Source of the DNA: Camillea tinctor
Taxonomy: Eukaryota; Ascomycota; Sordariomycetes; Xylariales; Xylariaceae
Assembly: GCA_022578605.1 (NCBI GenBank)
Contig: MU394060.1
Coordinates: 744,001-808,000 of the forward strand
Reading direction: 5' to 3'
DNA: 64,000 nt
The translations under genes and the position numbers were made by a program. The notes below the pieces were generated by a model that saw nothing but the letters and a program-made list of their open reading frames with translations, did no database searches and had not been told where the DNA came from. Numbering within the stretch: the stretch's first letter is position 1; every line of letters starts with the position of its first letter. Below are positions 44,266 to 56,978 of this stretch, in pieces.

Positions 44266-45432
44266 ATGGCAGCGCCCCTCAAAACCGCCCTCTCCTCCAC
44301 GGCGAGCAGTACCGCCGCCTTCGTGCCGCGCGCCGTATTCGAAGTCTCCTCCTCGATCACGCGGTCCTACTTCCTGGGGCACCACGCCGGCGCGCTAAGC
44401 GCCATGCGCAAGATCCTGTCCAACATCGGGCTCGTGCTCGAGTGCCGCGACAGCCGGGTGCCCTTGACCTCGGCGAACCCGCTCCTCGAGACCGCGCTCG
44501 CGGGGCGCGACCGCATCGTCGTGTACACGAAGGCGGACCTGTGCGCGCCGGCGGGGGCGCGCTGGGCCGGGAAGCAGCAGCGCCTGCTGCGGCGGTGGCA
44601 CTCGCCTGTGTACCGGGACGACACGGCGGCCGAGGAAGCGAAGGAGGAGGAAGAGCCGGGAGACGTGCGCGCCGTGTTCACGGCGGAGCACGACGCGCGC
44701 GCGGTGCAGCACCTCCTGGATGCGGTGCGCGCGCGCGCGCTCGCGGCGGGCTCGCTGACCGGGCTGCGCGCGCTCGTGGTCGGCATGCCGAACGCGGGGA
44801 AGTCGACGCTGCTCAACGCGCTGCGGCGGGTGGGGATGCGGCGGGCGGGGGCGGCGCGCACGGGGGCGCAGCCGGGGGTGACGCGCAAGCTGGGCACGGC
44901 GGTGCGCGTGATCGCGGAGGACGCGGGCGCGGGGCTGGACGAGGGCGTGTTCGTGCTGGACACGCCGGGGGTGTTCGTGCCGCACGTGGGGGACCTCGAG
45001 TCGATGCTGAAGCTGTCGCTGGTGGGGTGCGTGAAGGACGGGCTGGTGGCCGCGGAGACGCTGGCCGACTACCTGCTGTTCCGGCTGAACCTGCGCGACC
45101 CGGCCGTGTACGCGGACCTGTGCGCCGCCCCCACGAACGACGTGCGCGAGTTCCTCGACGCGGTGGCGTCCCGCACCGGCAAGCTGCAGAAGGGCGGGGT
45201 CCCCTGCCGCGAGCAGGCCGCCGACTGGGTCGTCCAGCAGTACCGCAAGGGCAACCTGGGGCGCTTCGTGCTCGACGATATCTCCGAGGACGGGCTCGCC
45301 GCTTATTCGCGCAAGCTCGCCGGCGAGGGTCCCCAGGAGAGCATAAGTATGAATCAGGCGCGCAAGCGCGAGAAGGAGGCGCGGAAGGCCAAGAACGCTG
45401 CAAAGAGACAGGCTGCAGCGAGCGGGCCGTGA
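44266..45432 (+). CDS. MTG1: Mitochondrial ribosome-assembly GTPase MTG1 (circularly permuted)
   Basis: Intronless, 388 residues. The GTPase motifs come in permuted order: G4 TKAD (88-91), G1 GMPNAGKS (173-180), G2 in PGVTRK and G3 DTPG (232-235), which defines the YlqF/RbgA/MTG1 family. The N-terminus is rich in Ala, Ser, Thr and Arg with few acidic residues, as in a mitochondrial presequence, and YFLGHHAGALSAMRKIL fits the start of MTG1. The C-terminal half has DYLLFRLNLRDP and a GGVPCREQAADWVVQQYRKGNLGRFVLDD segment, then a basic Lys/Arg tail. MTG1 assists late assembly of the large mitochondrial ribosomal subunit at the inner membrane. Third codon positions are almost all G or C, the strongest bias in the window. 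A core housekeeping gene marking the edge of the conserved block. Confidence 0.9.
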   Translation: MAAPLKTALSSTASSTAAFVPRAVFEVSSSITRSYFLGHHAGALSAMRKILSNIGLVLECRDSRVPLTSANPLLETALAGRDRIVVYTKADLCAPAGARWAGKQQRLLRRWHSPVYRDDTAAEEAKEEEEPGDVRAVFTAEHDARAVQHLLDAVRARALAAGSLTGLRALVVGMPNAGKSTLLNALRRVGMRRAGAARTGAQPGVTRKLGTAVRVIAEDAGAGLDEGVFVLDTPGVFVPHVGDLESMLKLSLVGCVKDGLVAAETLADYLLFRLNLRDPAVYADLCAAPTNDVREFLDAVASRTGKLQKGGVPCREQAADWVVQQYRKGNLGRFVLDDISEDGLAAYSRKLAGEGPQESISMNQARKREKEARKAKNAAKRQAAASGP

Positions 45433-46568
45433 AGGAGGGAAAGAAAAGAAAAAAAAATATACTATTACAACCTCGTCGCATTAATTCTCCTTTTCGTCTT
45501 CTTTTTAGCTTTATCCTATCGGATAATAAAGAAAAGCGACTGAAAGTAAAAAATAGCAGGGTCTAAGCTCCGAAGAGAACTGCGTCCTGATTACAAGAAT
45601 GCTGCATAAAACGTTTCACACTCCCTCTAGTCGGGTGGAAAACTTGTTGGCAAGCACTTCTTGTACGACAACATATCCCTCGAATGACATAAGTGGGCAC
45701 GAGCGAGTCCTATCCGAGTCGCCATCACGGGAGGGGTTATGTACAGCGAAAGACCTTTCCTAATGGTGCGATTAGTGGTCCGGGGTCTTGAGAGGACGAG
45801 TCCGAACTGACGATGATCTGAGCGTGATGGTGGTAGTAGGAGTGCAACAGTACGTCTTTGCATACTTGGCACCAAAGTGATGGAGGTGCAGCCATGGACT
45901 AGTATTCGGTCGGCTGGATGCTAGTAACGGTTAGGGGAAAAGCTAATTTGTAGTTTTCCTTATGCTCTACTCTCCTCAAATAGGCACAGCAGACGTTTAC
46001 GAACGAATGATATGATGGCATGTCTAAGAAAAAAAATTTGGAGAGTTGTATCAATATGATTGTACATTATTGCTATGTATGTATACAGTATCTAGGACTG
46101 TTAGATGAGAGCTGTCGGGGTATATCGCAGTACAACACCAGACCTTGAAATAACTAAAAGAAAACAAAGGAGAAAACATCTGAACAGATCCTAATTTTTT
46201 TTTCGTACCGTCTGGTTTCCACGTACCATTCGACCCTTTTTTGTTAAATGAAAGTTTTTCCTTCCGTCCGTACGATTGGGGGGGAATGTGTTCCCGAAGC
46301 TCTTCTTAACCGAGCTGCCCAAATGAAACCAGCCATAGCCCAAGTAGGAGATCAAAAGTTAGCATTCGAAACAACCACTATTCTTCCCATCACATTGCTC
46401 TGACTCGATCCCATTCGTACATCATAATATCTCCTCCCCAGTGGTACGTATCTCCAAACATAATCAAAGAACGCCGAGCAATGCTATGGGCTGTCTGGTA
46501 TGATGCCAGAATCTAATCCGAAAACGCCATTCAAGACCGCTGAGAAATGGTTAAAAAAAGCATCCCAG
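45433..46568. other. Convergent spacer between MTG1 and the PHD gene
   Basis: 3' regions of both genes; no further gene seen. Confidence 0.5.
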
Positions 46569-48748
46569 CTAAGGGGCAAACTCCTGCTGCCACTTCATCA
46601 AGTCCCTTGTCAAGGCATCCATCATTTCAACGCAACTTAGATCTCGGAATTCCTTCATGAGGAGGGTAGGGTCTGCTGGAATAGTAGTGGTCGCTCCATT
46701 GGTGGTCGGGATGGCATCGTGTATCTTTATCGTGTTGTTGCTGTTGTTTCCATTCAATTTTATCTGTGGTAATGAGACCCCTGATCCATTACCCTGGTTG
46801 TTTTTGGACTTCGTCTGGGAAAATGGCTCGCTGGCAAGTTCCACTTGTGTCCTCGAAATATACTCCAAAATCCCGTTGGCACGTCTTTTCATATCACTCA
46901 TGGTGATCCTAGAGTTCATGCCGCCTTTAGCTTTGGTATGCTTAGTAGTGCCACCCTCGTGGCCCGACGCTTTGGTATGATGATGAGATGTCCCATTCTC
47001 GTCTGCGTTTCGACCGGTATCTCGAGAGACTGATCTTGCCGGCGAATCATCATGATCGTGATTGTCACGATCCTTGGTATACTGGTTCCGGCCCTTCTTT
47101 TTTGAGTGTGCTGTAGACTTCTTCTTATGTGATGTGGTTGGTGCCGGAGGAGCAGGTGGTGTATCGGGCGGCGGCTGTGACGAAGGCTGGGGGGGTTCGG
47201 GGGGCTGGGCAGATTCGGTGGCTCGATGTGTTGCCGTTGCACGTGCGGCTAGAGGCATCTCCTCCGAAGGGTCCGAGTCTAAAAAGATGTCAGTTTCGAA
47301 AAGGCTGCGTAGAAATGAATGAATGAACGTACCGTCTGCTCGTCGACGCTCAGCTCGGCCTTTGCGTTTACTAGCCGCTTCGGCCCGTTTGCGTTCTTGC
47401 TCTTCGCGACGCTCATCTCGTTCTGCCTTTTCGCGCTGGTTTCGCGCTGCATTCCGAGACTTCTTCGATGATCCATTTCGGAGTGTCGACTCGTCATCAG
47501 ACTCGTCCTGGTTTATAGATTGTGGTTTCTCAACCACGGGAGAGGGTGATTTTGAGTTTGTCCGTTGTCGCTTGATGCTCTCAGGCTTTCTGTGCAGCGG
47601 GTTAGAAGCAGCGGCGAGATTATCGGCATCCGAGACATACTCTTCACTGTCATCGCGGCCTCGCTTGGTACGTCGTGCTGGCTCCTGCTCCTCGGGTATC
47701 GCGTCCTCCTTGCTTGCCTCAATAGCCCGACGGATTTGCTCTTCTTCGTAGTAGGCGGCGTCACGGCTGTTCATGGTAGAACGCCGTTTCGACGTGTGTG
47801 CTGCAGCGGATGAGCGAGAGTTCCTGCCACCACCATTGCTTTTGGGAGACCGCGCACCATCTTTAGCCGCAGAGGTAGCTCGAGAAGCGGCTCGGGAGGG
47901 TCGATGGATGGGAAGGAAAATCGAGTATTTTTGTCTGGGTGGCATGTGGTCAGTTTCAGGTGGTTGACGGGGAACAATGATAACAAGGGTTGAGGTTGAA
48001 GAGGAGAAAAATTAAAATAAAACAAGGGGATCGGGGCGCAATCGACAAATGCGCGACCGCCAGGAATCCGCTGCGGCTGAGCGACAGCCAATGCGACCAG
48101 ATTCAATCCGTCTCAGAATCATGTTGACAAGACTCACCCATTGCTAGCTGTGTAGATCTTGTGCAAGTCTTTCCGACATTGCTCGCAAAAATATTCCAAG
48201 TCGTCGGGATTGGACTCTTCGGTGGTGAAGCCAACACAGGCACCATGCTGCCATGTGTTGCAAATTTCACATTGTACGAAGAAGCCAGCCATCTCATCTG
48301 TGATTTCAATCGCGAATATGCGTTCGTGATCAATTGCATCCTTAATACCGTGCTTGGAGTCTTCGTCGAAGGGCGGTGGTCCCGGGTATTCATCGTGGCC
48401 ACAGATGCACCGCACGGCCTCGTCGTCCTCCTGGACCTCGTCGCTGGCAGGAGCCATGTCGAGAAGTTCTATCTTGGGCTGTTTATCGCGGTCGTCTTCC
48501 TTGCCCCGGGTGCTCCGACGGCGGAGTATGGTGTCGTCGTTGTTAGTAGAGGCAGTAGCCGAATCGTCGGGGGGCTCTGAGGAGAGTGATCCACTGCCGG
48601 TGGACTTCTGGGGAGAGCCGGTCTTGGTAAAGGCTCTGGTGCTACGCTCAGCACGGCCGGACGAGCTGGAGGTGGCGGAGGAATGGTGCGATTGAGATTG
48701 GGTTGTTCGCGCGCGAGAGGAACGTCTAGTAGGAGAAGTGCCAGCCAT
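46569..48748 (-). CDS. PHD-finger protein, Cti6-like (Rpd3L histone deacetylase subunit)
   Basis: Exons 48748-48138, 47934-47333 and 47278-46569 join to 640 residues. The 54-bp second intron (donor GTACGT, acceptor TTTAG) is a multiple of three without stops, so retention would not break the frame. A Ser-rich N-terminus is followed by a PHD finger (about 112-191): RCICGH, an insertion, VQCEICNTWQHGACVG and YFCEQC. After it comes QKYSIFLP, as in Cti6 relatives, then long charged coiled and disordered stretches, and a C-terminal helical block (MKRRANGILEYISRTQVELA, EMMDALTRDLMKWQQEFA). In yeast Cti6 belongs to the Rpd3L complex, and its PHD finger reads histone H3 methylation. The neighbouring gene on the right is divergently transcribed over a 3.1-kb spacer. 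Confidence 0.8.
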
Positions 48749-51700
48749 CGCTCGCAGGCCAGGCGACGAAGTGAAGGAGAGAGGAGAGAAGGTTGGGAGA
48801 GGAGGGGTTCGGAACGCGGAGGGAGGGAAGAGAGGCGTGTTGGATGAAAGAGTTAATCGAACAGAGAGTATTTTTGAGATCCGTGGCCTGGAGAGGGAGG
48901 AGGGAGGAGGAGGATGGGATTGGGCCGTGGAAGAGGAGAGAGAGAAGAACCGAGTTGAAGGTGGTTGAAAGACGAGAGAGAAAGGTTCCTCAGCAACGAG
49001 CAGGGATTAAAAAAAAAGAGAGAAAGAGATTGAGAGCTTCGCCAGTTGCAGCGTCGAGGAAGCTCCGGCTACAGAGTGTATAAGATTAATAACTTTGTAA
49101 ATCGCCTTGAAGACCCCAAGTATATCATGACTAAAAAATCAAGTCAAGGTTTTTTTTTTTATTGTAAGAAGAAAATAGCTTGAAGAAGGCGGGTAGAATA
49201 GAGGGGGAGAAATGGGTTGATGGTCGGCGTGAGAAGAGAGGGTCGCCTTTTGGAGAGAAAGCGAGAAAGCAGTAGCAGTAGTAGTAAGTAGTAAGTAGTA
49301 GCAGCACCAAAGTAGCAGCACAAACCGCACCAGTAGCAACATTACATTGCAGTTAGTACCTAGTAAAGTAAACTAAAAAGACCTAGCACTTTTTTTTTTT
49401 TTTTAGGCTTGTTCGGCGCCAGTCACGCGCGACAAACTTTAGATGGAACCCCGGACTAATATGTGGCTTAGCCAGCTGATTCAGGTATGGTTCCATTATT
49501 TTGCCAGCTGATAACAGTTCTCTTCCACTCTTTCTCTTTTTCTCTCCTCTCAATATGTTTTTTTCCTTTTTTCTTTTTTTCTTTTCCCACCTTTTTTCCT
49601 TCTCGGTTCAATTTTAACCTAGAGGTACCTGCCAGTACTACATAATCATAGTAGATTTTGTAAGTACCTAGCCTAGGTACCCCCATCCTTGGGGCTTTGA
49701 CCCAATTGATCCGGCGATCGGGACCTTCAACCTACCTATCGTTGGACGCGGGGCACAGTGTGATAAGAATTAGCATCGCACTTACTTCACCCCAATGAGA
49801 ATATCGATACAAATTAAGCACAAACAGGTAAGATGGGATTGGGGCGTTCTTGCATTGGCTCCATGCTGACCAAGTTTGTGAGATGCACACAGTATGTACA
49901 TTTCTACTCTCCTGCTCTTATCGACTTTATCACTGTACATGAACATCTGCAATATCCATTTCCTAAACCTGACCTACTAATTCTGCCTACACTATTATGT
50001 ACATAACCTATGATGCTTACTTTGGTACCCTAATCAAGTGAATACTCCTACACTTACTTGTATAACAAACCACAGCATATAAGAAATGAACTTTATTGTT
50101 AATTTTTTTGGTTATTTTTTTTCTCGTTTTTATGATTGTTTTCAATATTGATTTTAGTTGTTTAAACAGGATGCATGAGTTTCAATACAAAGCCCATCTT
50201 GTTTTTACTTTTTCCATCTTGAGAGATCATTGTGTGATTCGTTCATTCTACACTACGCTACATTACATACTTACATAACCTTACCTACATCCAGCTACCA
50301 TATATTAGGTATGTACCCTACCTAACCTCTCTAATGTAGGTACCTACCCTATTATTTCCATTTCCAATCTGTACCTGGAATTGTGTGGTGTGTGTGTGGC
50401 TTGATAAATCAATTTATTCGTTTCACTGTGACCTTGTCGATTTTAGTGGGTGTAGGTGCAGGAATTAAGGGCTAAAGGTTGTGTATGGTGTATGTATGTA
50501 CTCCGTACTTACCTAACCTTCTAACTATCAGATGTGAAATCACCCAAGCACAGGCCCTCTCTTGCTTTTTTAACTCTACACCCCTCCCCCCCTGGTTCTA
50601 CTTCCTTAATGGTGGCTTTGCGGTTGGTGGCACTTTCCACACTTCCATCAACTCACTCCATTACATATCACCAGAACCATCCATCTGTCAATCAACGTCA
50701 ACTTTACCTACTCAACCTTTGATTGATGCCAGTTTGGCTTCTAGCTTTTTTTTCCCTCTTCACTCCCGATTCCCAATACAACTACACAAAAAAACCACAT
50801 ATCCCTTCAACATCCAATATCTAGACGTTTTCTTTTTTTTTATCAAACCGGCTTCTGGCTCTTAGCGAGCTTCTGATCCGCGGCACCGACGTCAAGAATA
50901 GAAAAACCCCCCTCTCTTCCTCTGAATACCCACCCACCTTTTTACCTACCTACCTATAACCCTTCTTCCACACAATCAAACAACTCCAGACATTGCTAGT
51001 GGTCCCGGTATTGGCCCATCCCCCATTCTGCTCCTCAATACCCAGCTTCGGGCTGCTGTTACTGTACGTATGGACACGCAGATGTTGTTTCTGTTTTCTC
51101 TTCGGGCAGTAGCATCGTCACCTATCCACATCGACCACTCGGAGGGTCGAGTGGCGTCCCCTTAATGACCATCCAGGACTCAAGCAACCACCAGCTTTGC
51201 CAGAGTCATCCAAATTGTTCTGTTTCTGGTTTGAATAGGTGTATTAATGAGGATATTAGTTGTAGAGAAAAGAGAGAAGAAAAGAAAAGAAGAAAAAGAA
51301 AAAAGAGTCGCGTTTGCCAAACGAGCAAATATTAGAGCTTTCCCTCCCGTCTCCCGGCCTTTGCCCACCCCCACTATTCGACGATAGCTTCTAGCGCAAA
51401 AAATACATATTTATCTTTTGCTTCGACCGAAACGAACGTATTATTCTCCAGGAAGGCAGCTGGGCTGTCTATTTTAGGACTAGTGATGTGTGATGGGTAG
51501 GTTTAATACCCCAGGTTTTCCCATTTTGAAGTTTGTCGTTGCCGAGACACCAGTTTGACGGAACAATTCGATGAGAGACTTCTCTCTCAACTTGTACCAC
51601 AATTTTTATTTTATTTTTTTTTGTTATTTCTTCCCCTCTCCCCCTTCTTCCCTCTTCGCCCACCCATCCCCTCGCTCTCCTCAGGCCCAGGCATTGCTGT

Positions 51701-51851
51701 CTGTCTCAATGGTGGCAGTAACATGGCACCTTGTTACCTCAAACCCGTTACCTCTCTGTTTCGCACCATTTGTCTCTGTCTTGCGACCTCGGTAGCAGCG
51801 CTATGGCTAACCCTCTCGCGACTCTGTTGGGCTTCAGGGCAACCCGAGAAC
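48749..51851. other. Long divergent promoter region, no gene seen
   Basis: 3.1 kb between two head-to-head genes. Rich in purine/pyrimidine tracts, with the palindromes GTACCTAGCCTAGGTAC (49664-49680) and GTAGGTACCTAC (50336-50347). The 51800-51840 stretch holds a CTAAC branch point and a TTCAG acceptor just before the ATG at 51852, which suggests a 5'-UTR intron. Confidence 0.5.
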
Positions 51852-53772
51852 ATGTCTCCTGAATCCTCCTCCTCTGTCTTTCCTGACCGGCCGATCCGAC
51901 CGCTTCCCAAACGTAGGCTTCGTGAAAGGCTGTCCCCTGATGTTGCCGACAGCATCAAGTATCCGCCGACACCTCAGGCTACTACCCCGCTGTTCATCTA
52001 CCCCTACAACTCGAAGGACGAGTCGACTTTGCTAGCCCCCGAACCAGTCAATGTTGCTAGCCGGGAGAACTTTGCCAGGTTAGGTCAGGATTCTGCTTTG
52101 CGAAGGAATGGGTTGGGCGCCGGTACGGAGCATGATGATGAGTCACTAATGGGTCAAGCCCGACGAGCCCTGGGCTCGCGGTCTTTCCACGTGTCCCCGG
52201 GACATGCTATTCGTAGTCCGCAACGGCCAGGTCAAGCACGACATTCTAATCCGCAACCGCCGCCCTCGACCGCATCCTCGGCAGATGGGTATGACTCTTT
52301 CGAGAACACGAACAATAAGAAGAAACGGAAGATACCAACTGCAGGAGAGACTATCTTGAATGGCACGCATGTTCTTACTGACCCAAATGCATTTGGTGTA
52401 CCATCTCCTCCAACGACAGGTGACGAAGGCCCCGGCGATGCACCTGGGTCCATAAGCACACCCTATTATCAATCTGGCGGGCCTACGACGAACGGGCAGG
52501 GAATATCCGGTCCTGGTAGAGGTAGGTATGGTCGTGTGCGCAACGGTAGAAGTCCTCTGAGAGCCTTGTCAGATTCTAATAGTAACTGGGGAGGACGGAA
52601 TCCCAAGTTGCGTCCTAGCAACCAATACCCTTCTCCTCCTAGAGGTGAGTTTGCTTGTTCTTTATTATATTTATTTATTGGCATGTCGTTATGCTCGAAT
52701 TCCCCGAAATACCTGTCCCTAGCAACCGGGAGGGGCTACATTATTTATCTGAACATCAAGCCCAAACAGACTTTCTGTAAGAGCTAAAGACACCAGCTAA
52801 CCGTTAGATAATAAAATAGCAGAGAACTCTGGGATAATCTCTAGTGCAATAGCGAGCGCCGAGAAGCTTCCGATGCCACAGGGCCAGGAGAACATTAGTC
52901 TTCTACAGCAACAAGCATCTGCCAAGTCTAGTCCAGCAACAGCAAGACAATTTACCTTCACCTTCGATTCCCAAAATCCTGTGTCTTGGCCGGGGTCCGA
53001 CCCGGCACCATCTGGGATGGCAGGTACCAACCGCATGACGCAGACGACTTCTTCAACTGACTATCGTGGTCCATACAATGGCATGGGCGCGCGAGTCGCT
53101 CAGACTCAAACCGGTCTTGTGCCTCCAGCGGGACACGGTGGGTCCCAGCTAGGGGTCAATCCGGCAGCTGATGGGGGAAAAGGAGAAGCCCCGCCCAATG
53201 CGGTCCCGAAGAAGTCTAAGCGGCGTGGCAACTCTCTCCATCAAGCAGCAAAGCAACGTCGGAAAGAGGCGGAGTATAAAAATATGCATCATCCCCCGGC
53301 ACCTGAAGACATCTGGATCTGTGAATTCTGCGACTACGAGAGAATATTCGGTCACCCTCCTGAGGCTTTGATCCGCCAATATGAGATCAAGGATCGACGT
53401 CGTCGACGAGAGGAAGCAGAACGCCGCAGGCTGCTGGAAAAGGCAAAAATGAAGTCACGAAAGGGGAAGAAGGCTAGCAAGCTGCCCGCCAAGAATGCCA
53501 ATGCGGCTCCGGATCGCAACCCTGTGTCTTCAGGCGAACATCAAGCACCGCCTCCACCTCCACCTCCACTTCATGATCAAGAGGAGACCGAAGATATGCA
53601 CAGCGAAAGCTTCGATTCGGAGGATAACTACGAGGACAATTTCCACGATGATGAAATACCTAGTCCGGTGCCCCCTGACGACTATCGGCCACTGTCGTCG
53701 ATGGCACACAGGCACCGCAGGGGGTTACCAAGTGGTGGTGGTGGAGGAGGCCAAGATGGGATTCGTGCCTAA
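51852..53772 (+). CDS. Conserved fungal disordered protein with IWICEFC motif
   Basis: Exons 51852-52644 and 52820-53772 (intron 175 bp, donor GTGAGT) give 581 residues. The start is chosen because the residues after it (SSSVFPDRPIRPLPKRRLRE, LSPDVADSIKYPP) look conserved and an acceptor-like AG lies just upstream; an in-frame ATG at 51723 would add a hydrophobic 43-residue extension. Most of the chain is low-complexity. One compact block stands out near the C-terminal third: PEDIWICEFCDYERIFGHPP followed by a long Arg/Glu helix (IKDRRRRREEAERRRLLEKA), then a poly-Pro run and an acidic stretch. The C-x2-C pair could hold half of a metal site. No signal peptide; a nuclear or cytosolic scaffold is a guess. 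The family is unnamed to me. Confidence 0.7.
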
Positions 53773-56700
53773 GTCTAGTCGCACGATACGTCCATTATCT
53801 ACTACTATACGCCGTAATATTGAGTTCCTCCGACTTGAGTGGATGTTCAGCTTCTCTCTCTTCCTACTATGGTTACTTCAACCTCTGTTATGGTTTTTCG
53901 AGGTCGGTGGCTTGGACGAGCCGAAGCAGGACTCCCCATAGTCGAGATTCCTATATCGTCAACTCATGACCATGAGAGAAATATGTCATTTTATGAATAC
54001 TGAGATGTGCTAGATGGGTTCATATTGGCACGCAGTGGTGGACACCTGCTCAATGCTATAGTAAACATGCGACATTCGATTGTTCAGCTTCTTATGCCTC
54101 ATTTGGACTTGTTTGGGCTGTTTTCGATAGCAGCAGATAATCAAGACCGAGTGGGATGGGGGGAGTGCTGGGATTAGGGGAAGTTGAATGTTGTTTGGCA
54201 AGACAGTGTGGAAGTGCTTGTAGAGAGTATGGGAACGATACGTTCAGCTTCATGATTAGTGGCATTCCTAAGACGATGATGTACGTCAGGTGGCCCTCGT
54301 GGTCACAGGCTAGCTTAGATAGATCATACAATCCCTCATCGCAGCAACGCTTCTTCCCCCGTCACGTATGTTATAATTATGGTTGCATTGCATCACACAC
54401 TATTGGGGTCTTTCGTAGCCTAGATTCCCAAAAAGTCTCTTGGTAGTGATTCGTGTCGAACGTAACGCATAGATGTATATTTGAAGCACATATTGTTTAG
54501 CTAGGAGAGGGTTATACATATGTTTCTGACAAGTAAGGATATATGTGACCTGGCGGTTTTTTTTTTTGTATGTAATCCTACCCTAGGTACCTGTTTAATA
54601 TACCCTCCTTAAAACACACATTCAATAGGGGGGCCTATCATAGCGTGGTGATGTACAACGGGAAATCCAAGCATCGCTAACCACGTGTGCAAATAAATAC
54701 TCTGTCTAGCTAGGGATACGAGCGCATGTGTAGTTTCTTTTTATTTCTTTCTTTTTTCCCCGGTTGCTGTCGTCTTGAAGAAAGTGAGGGTAAGGGGGAA
54801 TTTCGGTTGTCTACTAGCTTTGAAGCGGAAGTGATGGGTATCAGATAGATATTTCTTATGCATACAATCGCGATGCAGGTATATCTATATTCCGAAAACA
54901 TACTTGGTTCCAGTCAAATCAAAGATATTGTTGTCAATCCATACATATTGAAGTAGTACCTACATAGTACCTAACCTAGGTCCGTATAATGTAAGTGAGG
55001 AGCACTGAGAACTTGGGGAAGGACGGGGAGGAAGTTATCCAGTAACTAGGAGGTAACAGCTCCTTAGCAGATACTGTACGGAGCCAACTGTTCTCGTTTC
55101 TCGGATCGGTTGTTGGCTTGGGAAAGTTTATCCTTAGCGCGATTAACTGGGGACTGCGAGGAGGCTAATAAGGTTCAATAGCTACTAAAGCGGGAGAGAA
55201 GCAACGTCCTGTGACGTCACACCCATTTCTTTCATCTCTACTAGCTCCCTTTCCCGCCGTCCGCTGTTCCCCTCTTCTTTCTTCCCCTCCCCCCTCCTAA
55301 CCTTGGGTAGGCATGATGTAGTTGTTTAGTTTTGGGTTTGTCTTACACAAAATCGCATTTCACGTACCCAAAGTTAAACTAAGATGTGCCGTTACATGTT
55401 GGACTTGGGAAGGGACTGCATATAAAGAAAAGAGACATTACATGCCTGGTAAGGGATTCTGTTGGGAGGAGGGTGTTATGTTTTTTGTCTCTTCTCGGGT
55501 AAAGAAACAGAGAGGTCTCGTTATTCAATACATTCAGTCTAGTGTAGGATGTACCTATGATGACTACATTTATTATTATTCTTGGCCTGTTAATGAATTA
55601 GGTTTCATAGCAGGGGCTAAACTCGACCGGGCGGTTTAGTAGCGCGACGGTTTCTTTCTTCCTTTTCTTTATAATGAATTTTATTATGTATTGTTCTGAG
55701 TTGGTTTAAAGCCGTTAGTTACGCTTCTTTAGGTCTCATGACTAGATCACAATATTAAGATTAAATTATGATGTAGGTAGATAGGTACTCATATGTACAT
55801 GACCAATACCATACTGCCTATTAGGTATACTACTTAGACAATGCTTGGCTAGGTGCTTAGCGTCATGTCGTTCAACGCGCTGAATCGTCGGGAAGAGATC
55901 TATAGTGTCATGATATCAGGAGATGATGAGACTTCTCCTGGTATAGATACGTTATACATGTCTGATCCAATTCCACGGGTCGAAACAATGCGCGTATTTT
56001 AAAACATGTGTGTATACTTCGTGTGTGATGAGTACATGTAGGTTAGTATATTATCCTATATACCGAAATTAACTATACGCCAGTATGTACATTAATATAT
56101 AATACCTAGCCCCTGCCAAACAACCCCGGGCTTTATACACTGCTAGTAACTTCATACATGCATACGTACGTAAGGCAGGTAATATCCTTTCTGTCCTAAT
56201 GGACGGCATCGAAGCCATAAGAGGTGTTAGTGGCTTCTCGATGTGGCTTAGGCATCGTCATCACCATCATCAATGCGGGAAAAGAGGTGCGTTTTAGTAG
56301 CTACTAGAGAAGAAAGAGCTAAGCTATATACCTAAAGAAAATAAACAGGTGCTAAAAAAATGGGGAGTTTCACTGCAGGATGGCTTTTGCCGTTCCTGAA
56401 GTTTCATCAGCCTGCAGGTAAAGGTCTTATTGTGTAGGTATGGATGTGGTGCTAAGTATTACTTCTTCTTTCCCTTTCATCTTTATTTTATTTTTATTCT
56501 TTTATTCCTTTTTCTTTCTTTTTTTTTTTGGCGCCATACCAAAAATAAATCATTATCATATTATGCGTAGATGGAATTGGATGGGATGGGATGGATGAAC
56601 GAATGACTGATTGATTGATTTGAATCCTTTTCTGTTCAATCATTTTCAATTTTTTATTTCTTTCTCTCTTTTTTTTCCTCTCTTAAACCATTATTCTACC

Positions 56701-56978
56701 AACCAACACAAACTAACCTAGGTAAATACTATTATTATTACTTACCTACATACAATACATTAACCTACTCCGTACATACATTACCATTAATTCTTTTTAT
56801 GTTCTCTTCCCCCTCCATCTTTTATTTTCCAACTTCTTCCTATTGCCGCCCTCCCCGAGAAGGCCGTTTCCCGTTTCCCCTTATTCCGTTTGCGCATTAT
56901 TAGTTTTATCCCATGCAGTCTCGGTTATAGTCATTACTACTTGACCAGGCCTTTGAGCCTGCGCAGTCTACCGTCACA
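53773..56978. other. Long spacer, no gene seen
   Basis: 3.2 kb with T-rich tracts and several GGTACC-centred palindromes (for example 54585-54592). A 105-codon plus-strand frame at 55322 has no motif. The last 500 bp are the pyrimidine-rich promoter and leader of the next gene. Confidence 0.45.

Noticed and set aside
44442..45566. 374-codon frame overlapping MTG1
   Set aside because: Gly/Arg/Ala-rich shadow caused by the extreme third-position G+C of MTG1.
55322..55639. 105-codon plus-strand frame in the 53.8-57 kb spacer
   Set aside because: No motif, no codon bias and no conserved features visible.
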